Assembly: GCF_002577195.1 (NCBI RefSeq)
Contig: NZ_NULG01000007.1
Coordinates: forward strand, 124,001 to 188,000
DNA length: 64,000 bases
Direction: 5' to 3'
Origin: Bacillus sp. AFS041924
GTDB taxonomy: Bacteria > Bacillota > Bacilli > Bacillales > Bacillaceae_G
Positions 52,331 through 60,974 of the stretch are shown here, piece by piece. Position 1 is the stretch's first letter, and each line of letters opens with the position of its first letter. A program made the position numbers and the translations under genes. The notes under the pieces are model-generated. The model did no database searches and was not told where the DNA came from. It saw only the letters and a list, made by a program, of their open reading frames with translations.

Positions 52331-52566
52331 ATGGTATTTGATCAAGAAGATCATAATAAATTCTATTATTATAACCCAGATTTATCTTTAAACAATAAAG
52401 TAGATATTGGTACATATGAAAAAAATCAAACTTAAAATATGTAATAAAGAGTAATCAACTTAACAACGAAGAATTTACTCTAAGTACAAAAGGATTTACA
52501 ATTTTTATAAATGGTCAAAAATATTATTTTTATCAATTTAGCAGTGTACCCACAATTGAAGAATAA
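52331..52566 (+). pseudogene. Remnant of an unknown small gene, frameshifted
   Basis: From ATG 52331 a frame reads VFDQEDHNKFYYYNPDLSLN and stops at 52435. The same kind of sequence then continues in another frame to 52566 (KSNQLNNEEFTLSTKGFTIF...FSSVPTIEE). Adding one A to the A7 tract near 52419-52425 would join them, so a single-base slip is likely. Upstream there are further stops, so the start is lost too. No family recognised; no ribosome site. The rest of 52234-52786 is AT-rich and empty apart from a terminator at its right end. Confidence 0.5.
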
Positions 52567-52745
52567 TTACTTATAAAAAGTGTAACTAAAAATAAATGGT
52601 GCAAATAGACGTTGCTAATAGAGAATAATAAAACAATAAAAATAAAACAGGAGAAGATTATCGTATTAAGCATATAAGCTTTGTTGTGTTGAATTAACAT
52701 AAATGAAGTAACCTACTAACAATAAAAAAGTAAATACCTTATAGA

Positions 52746-52787
52746 AAAAAATAGAGTGAAGAAACTTAGTGTTTCTCACTCCATTTT
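52746..52787 (-). terminator. Terminator of the small coiled-coil gene
   Basis: On the minus strand GAGTGAGAAAC pairs with GTTTCTTCACTC (one bulge) around ACTAA, followed by TATTTTTTT. Confidence 0.8.
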
Positions 52788-53113
52788 CACTTATTTAAAT
52801 CTTTTTCATTTGTTATTGGATAGCCTTTTATTTCATCTAACGAATGTAAATAAATTTCCATTTCACTCATTCTTAAACGAATTTCTTCAATTCCATCTTC
52901 TAATATCTTCGTTAAATCTTTTTGAACTTCTTTAATCACTTCATCTTTTTCAAGACCCTCTAAGCGGACAATGCGATTGACCTTTAGTTCTTCAAGTGCC
53001 ATCTTCATTTCAATCTTTGTAACTACCTCTTTCATCAATCGATTGATGTTTTTTTCAAAGTATTTTTCTTTAGCCTGTCCTATTTCTGTAGTTCTTGATT
53101 GTTCGAAATACAC
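52787..53113 (-). CDS. Small helical protein of unknown function
   Basis: A 108-residue highly charged protein (many Glu and Lys), predicted wholly alpha-helical with coiled-coil heptads between about residues 25 and 95. There is no signal peptide, Cys pair or DNA-binding motif. GTG start 8 bases after AGAGGTG, with its own terminator, so it looks like a real monocistronic gene. I do not recognise a family. Confidence 0.6.
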   Translation of the reverse strand: MYFEQSRTTEIGQAKEKYFEKNINRLMKEVVTKIEMKMALEELKVNRIVRLEGLEKDEVIKEVQKDLTKILEDGIEEIRLRMSEMEIYLHSLDEIKGYPITNEKDLNK

Positions 53114-53340
53114 TCCGTATACACCTCTTCATCAATTTATCACATATCAATATATGCAAATTTTAAGAGAGTGGTACAAGTTAAAATGAAAAACTCATAT
53201 TATTTTTGAAACAGAGAATTAAAATAGTATCATTATTGCTTTTTGCTGTGTTTATTATAATAATATTCTTATATTACTAAATTAATGATTTACATTAGTT
53301 TTTATTTTAACTACTAGCAAATTAAAGAAAGGTAGATTTG

Positions 53341-54108
53341 ATGATATTCCATATTGATCCATCGTTATTATTAACTTTAATTGTATTTGGATTTTTAGCT
53401 GCATTTATTGATTCCGTAGTTGGAGGCGGTGGGCTAATTACTTTACCAGTATTATTATTTACTGGTCTTTCTCCAGCTGCTGCTGTTGCCACGAACAAAT
53501 TAGCTGGGTCAATTGGCTCTTTAACGAGCACAATCATGTTCTATCGTTCTGGAAAACTTGATTTAAAATCAGTCTATAAGTTATTCCCACTCACTTTTAT
53601 TGGTTCTATTTTAGGAGCTTGGACGGTTCATTTAATTGACCCCACTATTCTAAAGCCACTTATGCTCGTTATGCTTGCTGCTGTTGCAGTTTATACTATT
53701 TTTAAGAAAAATTGGGGAGATACTACTTCCAATAAAAAGCTGTCAGCTACTCGTATAATTCTATTTATGCTTTTAATTTTTGGAATAGGTTTCTATGATG
53801 GGTTTATTGGCCCTGGTACAGGTTCATTCTTAATATTTGCTTTTTTAATGATGGGATTTGATTTTTTAAAGGCAGCAGGGAATGCAAAATTTTTAAATTT
53901 TGGAAGTAATATAGCTGCATTATTAATGTTTATGTACTTAGGACAAATTCATTATGCTTATGGTTTAGCTATGGGACTTGCACAAATAGCTGGTGCCATT
54001 TGTGGATCAAAATTTGCGATAAAAAAAGGCAGTGGCTACGTTCGCGTCCTTTTTATTACGGTTACCTTTTTATTGTTAGCAAAAAATACATTTGATTATC
54101 TTCATTAA
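53341..54108 (+). CDS. TSUP (TauE/SafE) family transporter
   Basis: The 255-residue membrane protein has about eight helices with the TSUP repeats FIDSVVGGGGLITLPVLLFTGL and GFYDGFIGPGTGSFLIFAFLMMG. The GPGTG form is typical of the YfcA branch, distinct from the sulfur-operon TSUP protein at 25933-26724. Start is ATG 53341 after AAAGGTAG rather than the adjacent TTG. Substrate unknown (an organic or sulfur-containing anion). Monocistronic. Confidence 0.88.
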   Translation: MIFHIDPSLLLTLIVFGFLAAFIDSVVGGGGLITLPVLLFTGLSPAAAVATNKLAGSIGSLTSTIMFYRSGKLDLKSVYKLFPLTFIGSILGAWTVHLIDPTILKPLMLVMLAAVAVYTIFKKNWGDTTSNKKLSATRIILFMLLIFGIGFYDGFIGPGTGSFLIFAFLMMGFDFLKAAGNAKFLNFGSNIAALLMFMYLGQIHYAYGLAMGLAQIAGAICGSKFAIKKGSGYVRVLFITVTFLLLAKNTFDYLH

Positions 54109-54118
54109 AACGTATAAA

Positions 54119-54153
54119 TAAAAAATGGTAGGCTGTATGCTTACCATTTTTTA
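54119..54153. terminator. Bidirectional terminator between TSUP and thiolase genes
   Basis: AAAAAATGGTA and TACCATTTTTT form an 11-bp stem with an inner GC/GC pair. It serves both convergent genes. Confidence 0.88.
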
Positions 54154-54158
54154 ATAGA

Positions 54159-55334
54159 TTATACGGCTTCCACAATAATGGATACTCCTTGTCCACCACC
54201 AACACATAAAGTTGCTAAACCGATTTGTTTCTTTTGTCGTATTAATTCGTGTAATAAAGTAACTACTATTCTTGTACCTGAACATCCGATTGGATGCCCT
54301 AAAGCAATAGCTCCTCCGTTTACATTAATAATCTCTTCAGATATACCTAGTTCCTTATTTACTGCAAGCACTTGTGCAGCAAACGCTTCATTGATCTCTG
54401 CCAATTCAATATCCTGTATTGTTAAGTTTGCTCGTTGCAGAGCTATTTGTGTTGCTGGAACTGGTCCGATACCCATAATAGAAGGTGATACTGCAGCGCT
54501 TGCGACAGATCGAATTTTGGCAAGAGGTTTTAAACCATATTCTCTAACAGCTTGTTCAGAAGCAATAATGACTGCAGCTGCACCATCATTTAAAGAAGAG
54601 GCATTTCCAGCTGTCACTGTTCCATTTTCTTTAAATGCTGGTTTAAGAGTTTGCAATTTCTCCAAACTAGTGCTTTTTATGTTCTCATCTTCTGTAAAAA
54701 AAGTAGTACCTTTTTTACTTTTAATCGTAACTGGAATAATTTCCTTTTCGAATAGTCCCTGCTCTTTAGCTTTAATTGCTTTTTGTTGACTTGATAATGC
54801 ATATGCATCTTGTTCCTCGCGCGATATACGATAGTCTTCAACTAAATTTTCCGCTGTCACTCCCATATGATAACCTTCTATTGCACAGTGGAGCCCGTCA
54901 TGAAAAATTGCGTCTACCGTCTTCAAATCTCCCATTTTTTGTCCCCATCTTGCATTCATCACTAAATGTGGGACATTACTCATACTTTCGGTTCCACCTG
55001 CAATTACAATATTCGAATCTCCAGCTAATATTTGGTGATAGGCTAATGTTATTGCTCGCAGTCCAGATGCACATTGTTTATCGATTGTAATGGCTGGTAT
55101 AGATGGGGGTAAGCCAGCATTAATTGCCGCTTGTCTTGATGGATTACCTTTCAGTCCTGATTTTAAAACATTACCTATTACTACTTCATCAATACAATCT
55201 GCAGAAAGACCAGATCGTTGCCATACTTCCTTAACAACTGTTGATGCAAGCTGTACGGCACCGACCTCTTTCAATGAACCACCAAAACACCCTATAGGCG
55301 TTCTGAGTGCCTCGACTAAATAGACATTTTGCAT
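54159..55334 (-). CDS. Acetyl-CoA acetyltransferase / beta-ketothiolase
   Basis: The 391-residue thiolase has nucleophile Cys near residue 88 (IDKQCASGLRA), the conserved His in NVNGGAIALGHPIGCSGTR and the second Cys in LCVGGGQG. All catalytic residues are present. It cleaves acetoacetyl-CoA or other beta-ketoacyl-CoA, or condenses acetyl-CoA. It follows an SDR gene by 50 bp and would share its transcript from the LysR-type promoter element at 56231-56293. In this context a degradative step giving acetyl-CoA is more likely than synthesis. Confidence 0.92.
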   Translation of the reverse strand: MQNVYLVEALRTPIGCFGGSLKEVGAVQLASTVVKEVWQRSGLSADCIDEVVIGNVLKSGLKGNPSRQAAINAGLPPSIPAITIDKQCASGLRAITLAYHQILAGDSNIVIAGGTESMSNVPHLVMNARWGQKMGDLKTVDAIFHDGLHCAIEGYHMGVTAENLVEDYRISREEQDAYALSSQQKAIKAKEQGLFEKEIIPVTIKSKKGTTFFTEDENIKSTSLEKLQTLKPAFKENGTVTAGNASSLNDGAAAVIIASEQAVREYGLKPLAKIRSVASAAVSPSIMGIGPVPATQIALQRANLTIQDIELAEINEAFAAQVLAVNKELGISEEIINVNGGAIALGHPIGCSGTRIVVTLLHELIRQKKQIGLATLCVGGGQGVSIIVEAV

Positions 55335-55384
55335 TCACAATCCCTCGCTTCGATAAATTTAATCTCGTATTTGTCTTAAGCTAT

Positions 55385-56167
55385 CTACACTTTTTCCTCA
55401 ATCATTTTTCGAGTATAAATAGTTACCCACTTCCTTGGTAGTAGTCCTACAGATTTTGCCATCAGTTTATTTTTAAAGCCCGGAATGATCACCGTCTTAT
55501 TTTTCATTAAGCCTTCAAAGCCGTACTTAGCAACTGATTTAGGATCCATTAAGTTTTTAATGAAAATTTTTGTTCCTGTTGAAGCAAGACCTTCTGTAAG
55601 AGGCGTTTTTGTTGAAGGAGGGCATAGTACACTTACTTGAACTCCGGTTCCTTTCAGTTCTTCAGCGATTGCTTCTGTAAAAGATAAAACATATGACTTG
55701 CTTGCCCCATACATCGACATCAGTGGAGTAGGTTGAAAGGCAGCTGTCGATGCAACATTTAAAATTTTACCGCGATTTCGTTTAACCATTTCATCCGCTA
55801 TAAGTCTAGTTAAATAAGTTAGGGAGATCATATTCAGTTGAAGGCATTCCAATTCTTTCTTAATATCTAATTCAGTCATTAAACCAAGTCCGCCTGCGCC
55901 TGCATTATTAATCAAAATATCGATGTTGATCCCTTCACTTTTCAAATATGTATACAAGCTCTCTATGGTTGAATGATTGCTTAAGTCACCGACAAAAGTA
56001 GTTACCTCTACTCTATATTCATTTTTTAAAAACTCAGCTTGTTTTTCCATCAACATTGCATCTCTGGCAACTAAGACTAAGTTAAAACGATGTTCTGCAA
56101 AAACTTTTGCAAATTCTAATCCAATACCTTTTGTTGCACCTGTAATTAATACTGTTTCAGTTGGCAT
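55385..56167 (-). CDS. Short-chain dehydrogenase/reductase (DltE/YqjQ-like)
   Basis: The 260-residue SDR has TGATKGIGLEFAK (NAD(P)-binding), NNAGAGG, the catalytic Ser in NVASTAAFQPTPLMSMYGASK with YxxxK, and VLCPPSTKTPL. The shape is that of the classical SDRs annotated as DltE-like or YqjQ-like oxidoreductases. ATG. Upstream lies one copy of the conserved 63-bp element, and the thiolase gene follows. Confidence 0.88.
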   Translation of the reverse strand: MPTETVLITGATKGIGLEFAKVFAEHRFNLVLVARDAMLMEKQAEFLKNEYRVEVTTFVGDLSNHSTIESLYTYLKSEGINIDILINNAGAGGLGLMTELDIKKELECLQLNMISLTYLTRLIADEMVKRNRGKILNVASTAAFQPTPLMSMYGASKSYVLSFTEAIAEELKGTGVQVSVLCPPSTKTPLTEGLASTGTKIFIKNLMDPKSVAKYGFEGLMKNKTVIIPGFKNKLMAKSVGLLPRKWVTIYTRKMIEEKV

Positions 56168-56230
56168 AGATCATTAACCCTCCTTATATTTAAATATTCT
56201 AAATTTTATAAAAATAACCTTATCACTAAT

Positions 56231-56293
56231 TATACTCATTAGTGATAGTTAAATAAAATTAAAGAAATTAATTTACAAGTAAGCCATATTAAT
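56231..56293 (-). promoter_or_regulatory. Conserved 63-bp element, copy A (SDR-thiolase promoter)
   Basis: One of four intergenic copies with the same length and order. On the plus strand it starts TATA, has AGTTAAATAAAATTAAA in the middle, TTACAAGTAA further on and TAAT at the end. Read leftward it ends in TATAAT (56229-56234) with a poor -35, about 55 nt before the leader's ATG. This fits an activator-dependent promoter of the LysR regulator at 57988. Confidence 0.65.
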
Positions 56294-56341
56294 AAAGTAA
56301 AAGTTACTATTTTTAAACAATATTAATTAAGCAAACATAAG

Positions 56342-56384
56342 AAAAGAGAATCCTCTTCGTCAAAGGACGTTTAGATTCTCTTTT
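56342..56384 (-). terminator. Terminator of the cupin dioxygenase gene
   Basis: AAAAGAGAATC / GATTCTCTTTT form an 11-bp perfect stem with a 21-nt loop, just after the cupin gene's stop codon. Confidence 0.85.
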
Positions 56385-56397
56385 CATTCACTATTTT

Positions 56398-56874
56398 TTA
56401 AAATTTAGTCACATCTACTGGTTCGATTCCTTCAGCCGCACAATGTTCATAGTATCTATTTAAGAATGATTCCCAATTATCTCTAGCAAGTATTTCACCA
56501 TTCTCACCGATATAATCTAATGTTCCTTCTACAATATTAAAAGTTATAACATCCTCATCACCTACAGCTGTTGGAGTATGTTTTGATCCAGCAGGCTCGT
56601 ATACAACATCACCTGGTTTAGAGATCCAAGACTCCTCAAGATATCTCCAAGTTCCTTGGACAGTATATACAATAACTGTACCAGGGTGGAAATGTGCAGG
56701 TAGCTGCATTTTAGCAGGTACATATAATAAAGTAAGTGTTTGCCCTGTCACAGGGTTTGCTTTAAGCAGTTTAAATTTCGAATCACCAAAATAAGGAATC
56801 CAAGGCAATTCATCTACACTAATATTACCAGCATGATGAGCCACTACTTCTTTTACATCCTTTACATTACTCAC
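56398..56874 (-). CDS. Cupin of the 2,4'-dihydroxyacetophenone dioxygenase family
   Basis: The 158-residue single-domain cupin has the metal motif PAHFHPGTVIVYTVQGTWRYLEE with two His (and a Glu/Tyr), then PAGSKHTPTAV supplying the third His. I recognise ISVDELPWIPYFGDSKFKLLKANPVTGQ as the beginning of the DAD dioxygenase family, whose founder splits a C-C bond of an aryl hydroxyketone with Fe and O2. The real substrate here is open. GTG start after GAGGGGA. It has its own 63-bp promoter element and terminator. Confidence 0.82.
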   Translation of the reverse strand: MSNVKDVKEVVAHHAGNISVDELPWIPYFGDSKFKLLKANPVTGQTLTLLYVPAKMQLPAHFHPGTVIVYTVQGTWRYLEESWISKPGDVVYEPAGSKHTPTAVGDEDVITFNIVEGTLDYIGENGEILARDNWESFLNRYYEHCAAEGIEPVDVTKF

Positions 56875-56973
56875 TTAAATCCCCTCTTCCAACTTTTGAT
56901 TTTACAATTCGTATGTAGTAGTCCCTTACATCAGTAAGCCAACTAATAACGATTTCGAATTTGTTATTATCAG

Positions 56974-57036
56974 TATATTCATAATTTTTAGTTAAGTAAA
57001 ATTAGTATTTTTTACATGCATGTAAATTTAGCTAAT
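56974..57036 (-). promoter_or_regulatory. Conserved 63-bp element, copy B (cupin promoter)
   Basis: Same layout as copies A, C and D: TATATTCATAAT, AGTTAAGTAAAATTA, a CATGTAA block and final CTAAT. On the minus strand the -10 is TATACT (56972-56977). This is the most divergent copy in the second half. Confidence 0.6.
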
Positions 57037-57051
57037 TTACAGTACTTAAAT

Positions 57052-57840
57052 TTACTTAGCCCCAAGGCCTCCATCAAGAACTAATATTTGTCCTGTACAA
57101 TAATCTGATGCTGCCGAAGCAAAGTAAAGGATTGCACCTACCAAATCATGATCACTACCTAGTCTTCTAAGTGGAACTTGAGATGCAATAAATGGACCTG
57201 CTTTCTGTACGAGAGTTCCTGGTATTTCTGGGTTATTCATTCCTGTAGTGAAAACGCCAGGAGCAATGGAATTTACACAAACACCGTGACGGCCCCACTT
57301 AACTGATAAGTCCTTTGTTAAAGTCATAACGGCTCCCTTACTTGTTGTATATCCCACAGAATCTACAGCTTCTGGATCAACACCTTTAAAACCTATACTA
57401 GAAGAAATATTAATGATTTTTCCATACTCGTTATCAATCATATGTTTACCAACTGCCTGGCACATCAAAAACGTTCCCGTCACATTTGTATCAAGCATAG
57501 CTTGCCATTGTGCTAAAGGCATTTCTGTAGCCGGCGCTTCGAAAACAGTTCCACTACTATTTACTAATATTTCGATGCTACCAAATCTAGAAACGGCTTT
57601 TTCCAATCCCTTTTCGATTGATTCAGGACTTGTTACATCTACAATTATTGCTAATGCTTGTTTCCCTAAAGCTTCTATTTCTTTCACAACTTCTGCGCAT
57701 ACTTCTAAACGACGAGAACAAACTACGACATTTGCACCTGCTTCTGCTAAAGCTAGCGCCATTACACGTCCTAGCCCACTTCCGCCCCCCGTAACGATTG
57801 CTGTCTTTCCTGTTAAATCAAACAATTGTAATAATGACAT
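57052..57840 (-). CDS. Short-chain dehydrogenase/reductase (FabG-like, gluconate 5-dehydrogenase type)
   Basis: The 262-residue classical SDR has TGGGSGLGRVMALALAEAGA, NSSGTVFE, the catalytic Ser in INISSSIGFKG with YTTSK, and C-terminal GQILVLDGGLGAK. It resembles 2-deoxygluconate or gluconate 5-dehydrogenase-like enzymes, but the substrate is unknown. ATG after GAGGAAGAG. Its promoter element (copy D) is shared with the divergent LysR gene. Confidence 0.9.
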   Translation of the reverse strand: MSLLQLFDLTGKTAIVTGGGSGLGRVMALALAEAGANVVVCSRRLEVCAEVVKEIEALGKQALAIIVDVTSPESIEKGLEKAVSRFGSIEILVNSSGTVFEAPATEMPLAQWQAMLDTNVTGTFLMCQAVGKHMIDNEYGKIINISSSIGFKGVDPEAVDSVGYTTSKGAVMTLTKDLSVKWGRHGVCVNSIAPGVFTTGMNNPEIPGTLVQKAGPFIASQVPLRRLGSDHDLVGAILYFASAASDYCTGQILVLDGGLGAK

Positions 57841-57904
57841 TTTACTCTTCCTCCTCTATAAAATTTAGAATATTCTAATTTTTAAAAATCTTATTGATAT
57901 TGAT

Positions 57905-57967
57905 TATACATATAAATTATAATGAAAAAAAATTAAAGATTTTAATGTGTAAGTTAGTATTACTAAT
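57905..57967 (-). promoter_or_regulatory. Conserved 63-bp element, copy D (SDR and LysR divergent region)
   Basis: The copy lies between the SDR and the LysR gene. Leftward it ends in TATAAT (57903-57908), 63 bp from the SDR start. Its other end (ACTAAT) stands 20 bp before the LysR ATG, as expected for a regulator that activates the neighbour and controls itself. Confidence 0.65.
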
Positions 57968-57987
57968 ATTCGAAAAAGGGGACAACT

Positions 57988-58893
57988 ATGAATATTGAAC
58001 AATTAATCTATATTGTTGAAGTTGCAAAATACAGTTCCTTGTCAGTAGCTGCACAGAATCTACATGTAACTCAATCAACAATAAGCCAGTCCATAACTAA
58101 CTTAGAAAAAGAATTAGAAATTAAAGTATTTAACCGCTCGCGGGGACATGGTGCTGTCCCAACAGATGAAGGTAGGGTCATTTTAAAACTGGCCTATGAA
58201 GTTCAAAAAAAACTTGAAGAAATAAAAGAGACGGCAAACCTATTTAACTCCACTGAAGTAGGTGAACTCAAAATATCATCTTTACCAGGTTTAATGACGT
58301 TTCTCGTAAAAGCAATTTCTACTTTTAGCAATGATTACCCTCATGTAAATTTAGAGGTTAGCGAAAAGAGTGGAACATCTGTCATTGATGATGTTAGACA
58401 GCATAAGACCGACTTTGGGCTATTCACCTATTCAAGTGATTTGGACATAAATATGGAAGGTATATCTTTTGAAGCGCTCCTTGAAGGGAAGCAGAAAGTA
58501 TATGTATCTAAACATTCTCCATTAGCTTTTCTAGGCACCGTCACTCCAGAAGACATTCTTGATCAAACTCTCGTCATATATAAAGGCGAATTAATGCAAC
58601 ATTTTGTCCAAGATTTTTTTAAAAAATATAAACCTTTGAAAATATTATTTACAACAAATAACATGGCTGGTCTTCTACAGGCTGTCAATGAAAATTTAGC
58701 CATTACATTTGCTCCTGATTTTGTAATGCAAAATTATCCCTCAGTCATTAATGGTGAAATTATCCCGATTGATTTGGTGAATCATAGTACTGTCAATATT
58801 TCCTTAGGGTTAGTTCGCTCTGAGAATAAGCACTTATCTACATATGCAAACAAATATATTAATTTTCTAAAATCCGAAATTATTAAAAGGTAA
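57988..58893 (+). CDS. LysR-family transcriptional regulator
   Basis: The 301-residue protein has an N-terminal winged HTH (residues 1-60: EVAKYSSLSVAAQNLHVTQSTISQSITNLEKELEIKVFNR) and a type-2 periplasmic-binding-like effector domain (about 90-295). ATG after AAAAAGGGG. It is divergent from the SDR gene, and its intergenic region holds one of the four 63-bp elements, making it the probable activator of the region 54-61 kb. The effector is unknown. Confidence 0.92.
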   Translation: MNIEQLIYIVEVAKYSSLSVAAQNLHVTQSTISQSITNLEKELEIKVFNRSRGHGAVPTDEGRVILKLAYEVQKKLEEIKETANLFNSTEVGELKISSLPGLMTFLVKAISTFSNDYPHVNLEVSEKSGTSVIDDVRQHKTDFGLFTYSSDLDINMEGISFEALLEGKQKVYVSKHSPLAFLGTVTPEDILDQTLVIYKGELMQHFVQDFFKKYKPLKILFTTNNMAGLLQAVNENLAITFAPDFVMQNYPSVINGEIIPIDLVNHSTVNISLGLVRSENKHLSTYANKYINFLKSEIIKR

Positions 58894-58942
58894 AAAAAGA
58901 GAAGCAACTGCATTCAAAATGAACGCAGAGCTTCTCTTTTTA
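58893..58942. terminator. Bidirectional terminator between LysR and the small Cys-rich gene
   Basis: AAAAAAGAGAAGC / GCTTCTCTTTTT is a 12-bp stem with an inner partial hairpin TGCATTC/GAACGCA. Confidence 0.85.
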
Positions 58943-58963
58943 TTTGAATCATTTAGCTTCAAA

Positions 58964-59149
58964 TTAAGAATTAATTTTCGGTTCAGTATTACCTTTCAAT
59001 TCTATATCGATATGGTCGTCAGCATAAGTTTCGGTTATTTTATCCTGGCAACTCCAGCAGTTACTGCGATTTCTCTCCATAATAGATAATTCTTCATAAC
59101 ATTCTACGCAACAATCGATTCCTTCTAAGGATTTCTTGTTTTTACACAT
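58964..59149 (-). CDS. Small cysteine-rich protein, zinc-ribbon-like
   Basis: A 61-residue protein with six cysteines (2, 13, 14, 17, 31, 34), including CVEC and CWSC pairs that could hold one zinc. GGAGGAAAAATCT precedes the ATG. It lies 30 bp after the MFS transporter gene on the same transcript. No family recognised; a small accessory, metal-binding or regulatory protein for the transporter locus is speculation. Confidence 0.65.
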   Translation of the reverse strand: MCKNKKSLEGIDCCVECYEELSIMERNRSNCWSCQDKITETYADDHIDIELKGNTEPKINS

Positions 59150-59179
59150 AGATTTTTCCTCCTCGATTAAATCAAATTT

Positions 59180-60469
59180 TTATAAAATAACTTGCTCCTC
59201 AACTTTGTTCGTAGTACTTGTTTGCCTCGCAGGGCTTACAGCAATCCAAAATAATAATCCGAAAACGAACATAACTAAAGACGTCACCATAAATCCGTAA
59301 CCATATCCTATAGACTCACTTCCTGCCTTCTCAATGAAATTTCCGAATATAACGGGAGCGATAATACTCGTTGAACTTGAAAGAGCAACATATGTCCCTT
59401 GTGCTTTTCCAATATTTTTTGGTGAAAAGAATTCCATTAGCATGGCTGGTGCAAGTGAAAGAATAACGATTGCAAAACCTGGTGCAAGGATAAAGAATAA
59501 AATGGCAATCTTATCTGAATTAGCTATACTTCCAATATATAAACAAACAGCAGATAACATCATCGAGATTCCTGCAAGATTAATTCTTGCTTTCCGAATA
59601 TCTTTTGTTTTGCGATAAATTCGATCTGATATTAAAGCAAAGCCAATTTGACAAATTGCCGCGAAGAAAAAAGGTAAAGCAACTGCCATCTTTAATGTCT
59701 TACCATCAAAATGTTGGACTTTGGAAAAGTATGCTGGAAACCAAACTGCTTGGACTGATAATAACCAATATGCACAGCCCGCACAAACTGCTGTAAAAAT
59801 AAAATTTTTAGAAAAGATATGTGGGAAAAACTGCTTCCAAGAAACTTTATTTTTGATTACAGTGTTCCTATCCTCTTGTTCATTTGTAAATATCCCGATC
59901 TCTTTAGGACTTTCTTTTCCAAAAATTATCCATAAAAGTAGTACAATAAATCCAACTACACCCATTGCTACAAAGGCAGCTCTCCAACTGTATTCATTAA
60001 TCAAGGAGAGTAATAGTGGTGAAGCGATTGCCGGTCCAATTGTTGCCCCAAAAAGAACAGCACCAAAACCAATCCCGTGTCTATCTCTAGGGAACCATTT
60101 TCCAATTATAGAAGTCGAAATTGAAATAGCTGGCCCTTCCCCCGCGCCCAATATCATTCTTGATAACATTAATAGAGATAAACTAGATACAAAAGGTGTT
60201 GCAAACTGAACAACTAACCATACAAACATGATCCAAGTAAACATCTTTTTCGTGTTTTTAGAATCAGCCATGCCACCAAGAATGAAGGAAGAAATGGTAA
60301 AAAACCAAAAGAACGAACTTCCTACCATTCCCCATTGTGATGGACTTAAATGTAGTTCCTTCATTACTGGAACTGAAACTAATCCTATGATAATTTTATC
60401 CACTTGGTTGACCATGCCAGAAGCAACTAGAATTAATAAAATAATCCAAGAATATTTTGGTGTGTTCAA
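59180..60469 (-). CDS. MFS transporter (anion:cation symporter type)
   Basis: The 429-residue transporter has 12 membrane helices. The signatures DKIIIGLVSVPVMKELHLSPSQWGMVGSSFFWFFTISSFILGG and RMILGAGEGPAISISTSIIGKWFPRDRHGIGFGAVLFGATIGPA are typical of the ACS family (hexuronate, phthalate or other organic anions). TTG start after GGGAG. Its upstream region holds the 63-bp element C and a cre, so the LysR regulator and CcpA likely control it. It probably imports the substrate of the catabolic region. Confidence 0.9.
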   Translation of the reverse strand: MNTPKYSWIILLILVASGMVNQVDKIIIGLVSVPVMKELHLSPSQWGMVGSSFFWFFTISSFILGGMADSKNTKKMFTWIMFVWLVVQFATPFVSSLSLLMLSRMILGAGEGPAISISTSIIGKWFPRDRHGIGFGAVLFGATIGPAIASPLLLSLINEYSWRAAFVAMGVVGFIVLLLWIIFGKESPKEIGIFTNEQEDRNTVIKNKVSWKQFFPHIFSKNFIFTAVCAGCAYWLLSVQAVWFPAYFSKVQHFDGKTLKMAVALPFFFAAICQIGFALISDRIYRKTKDIRKARINLAGISMMLSAVCLYIGSIANSDKIAILFFILAPGFAIVILSLAPAMLMEFFSPKNIGKAQGTYVALSSSTSIIAPVIFGNFIEKAGSESIGYGYGFMVTSLVMFVFGLLFWIAVSPARQTSTTNKVEEQVIL

Positions 60470-60608
60470 ATAAATCTCCCTTTCTTTCCTACTAATAAAT
60501 GAACATCTCTATCTAACAACCTAATTTAAAAATTTTAGAGTAATAAAAATGAATTAGCTTACCTCTCTCATTCATTTTCCGAAAACAACAATAATACCTC
60601 TAACCTAA

Positions 60609-60622
60609 TTAAAGCGCTTTCA
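60609..60622. promoter_or_regulatory. CcpA cre site in the leader of the MFS gene
   Basis: TTAAAGCGCTTTCA, read on the minus strand as TGAAAGCGCTTTAA, fits the cre consensus closely. It lies downstream of the expected transcription start, where CcpA acts as a roadblock. Confidence 0.75.
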
Positions 60623-60728
60623 AAAAATAAGAACATCTTCTCTTTCAAACCTAAATCTATAAAGAAAGCATCGTTTTCCCTCCTTTTTTCACATTCTTTT
60701 TTTAAACTATAAAATTCTTTAAATTTAT

Positions 60729-60791
60729 TATATTCATAATTTTCAGTTAAATAAAATTAAACATTTTAACTTACAAGTAAATACTACTAAT
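60729..60791 (-). promoter_or_regulatory. Conserved 63-bp element, copy C (MFS promoter)
   Basis: It has TATATTCATAATTTTC, AGTTAAATAAAATTAAA, TTACAAGTAA and ACTAAT at the positions seen in copies A, B and D, with TATAAT (60727-60732) as leftward -10. The start codon of the MFS gene is about 250 bp further left, giving a long leader that includes the cre. Confidence 0.65.
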
Positions 60792-60974
60792 ATATGAAAA
60801 ATTCACCATAATACATGATTTTAACACCACACTATATTAGCACAATTAAACTACAAATTAATATCTTTAATTTTATATAAATATTATTTATAGGTAGAAT
60901 GAATATAGAAATGGATCAAAACTATTCATTTGACTTTTTTGTATTACTAGTGAATTAGAACTGGAGGCTATACA

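Larger units (their letters stand above)
60470..60974. other. Divergent intergenic region between MFS and SDR genes
   Basis: The 505-bp space contains the cre at 60609-60622 and the 63-bp element C at 60729-60791; the rest is strongly AT-rich without a gene or RNA that I can recognise. The SDR at 60975 starts rightward from here with a separate, unidentified promoter. Confidence 0.6.
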
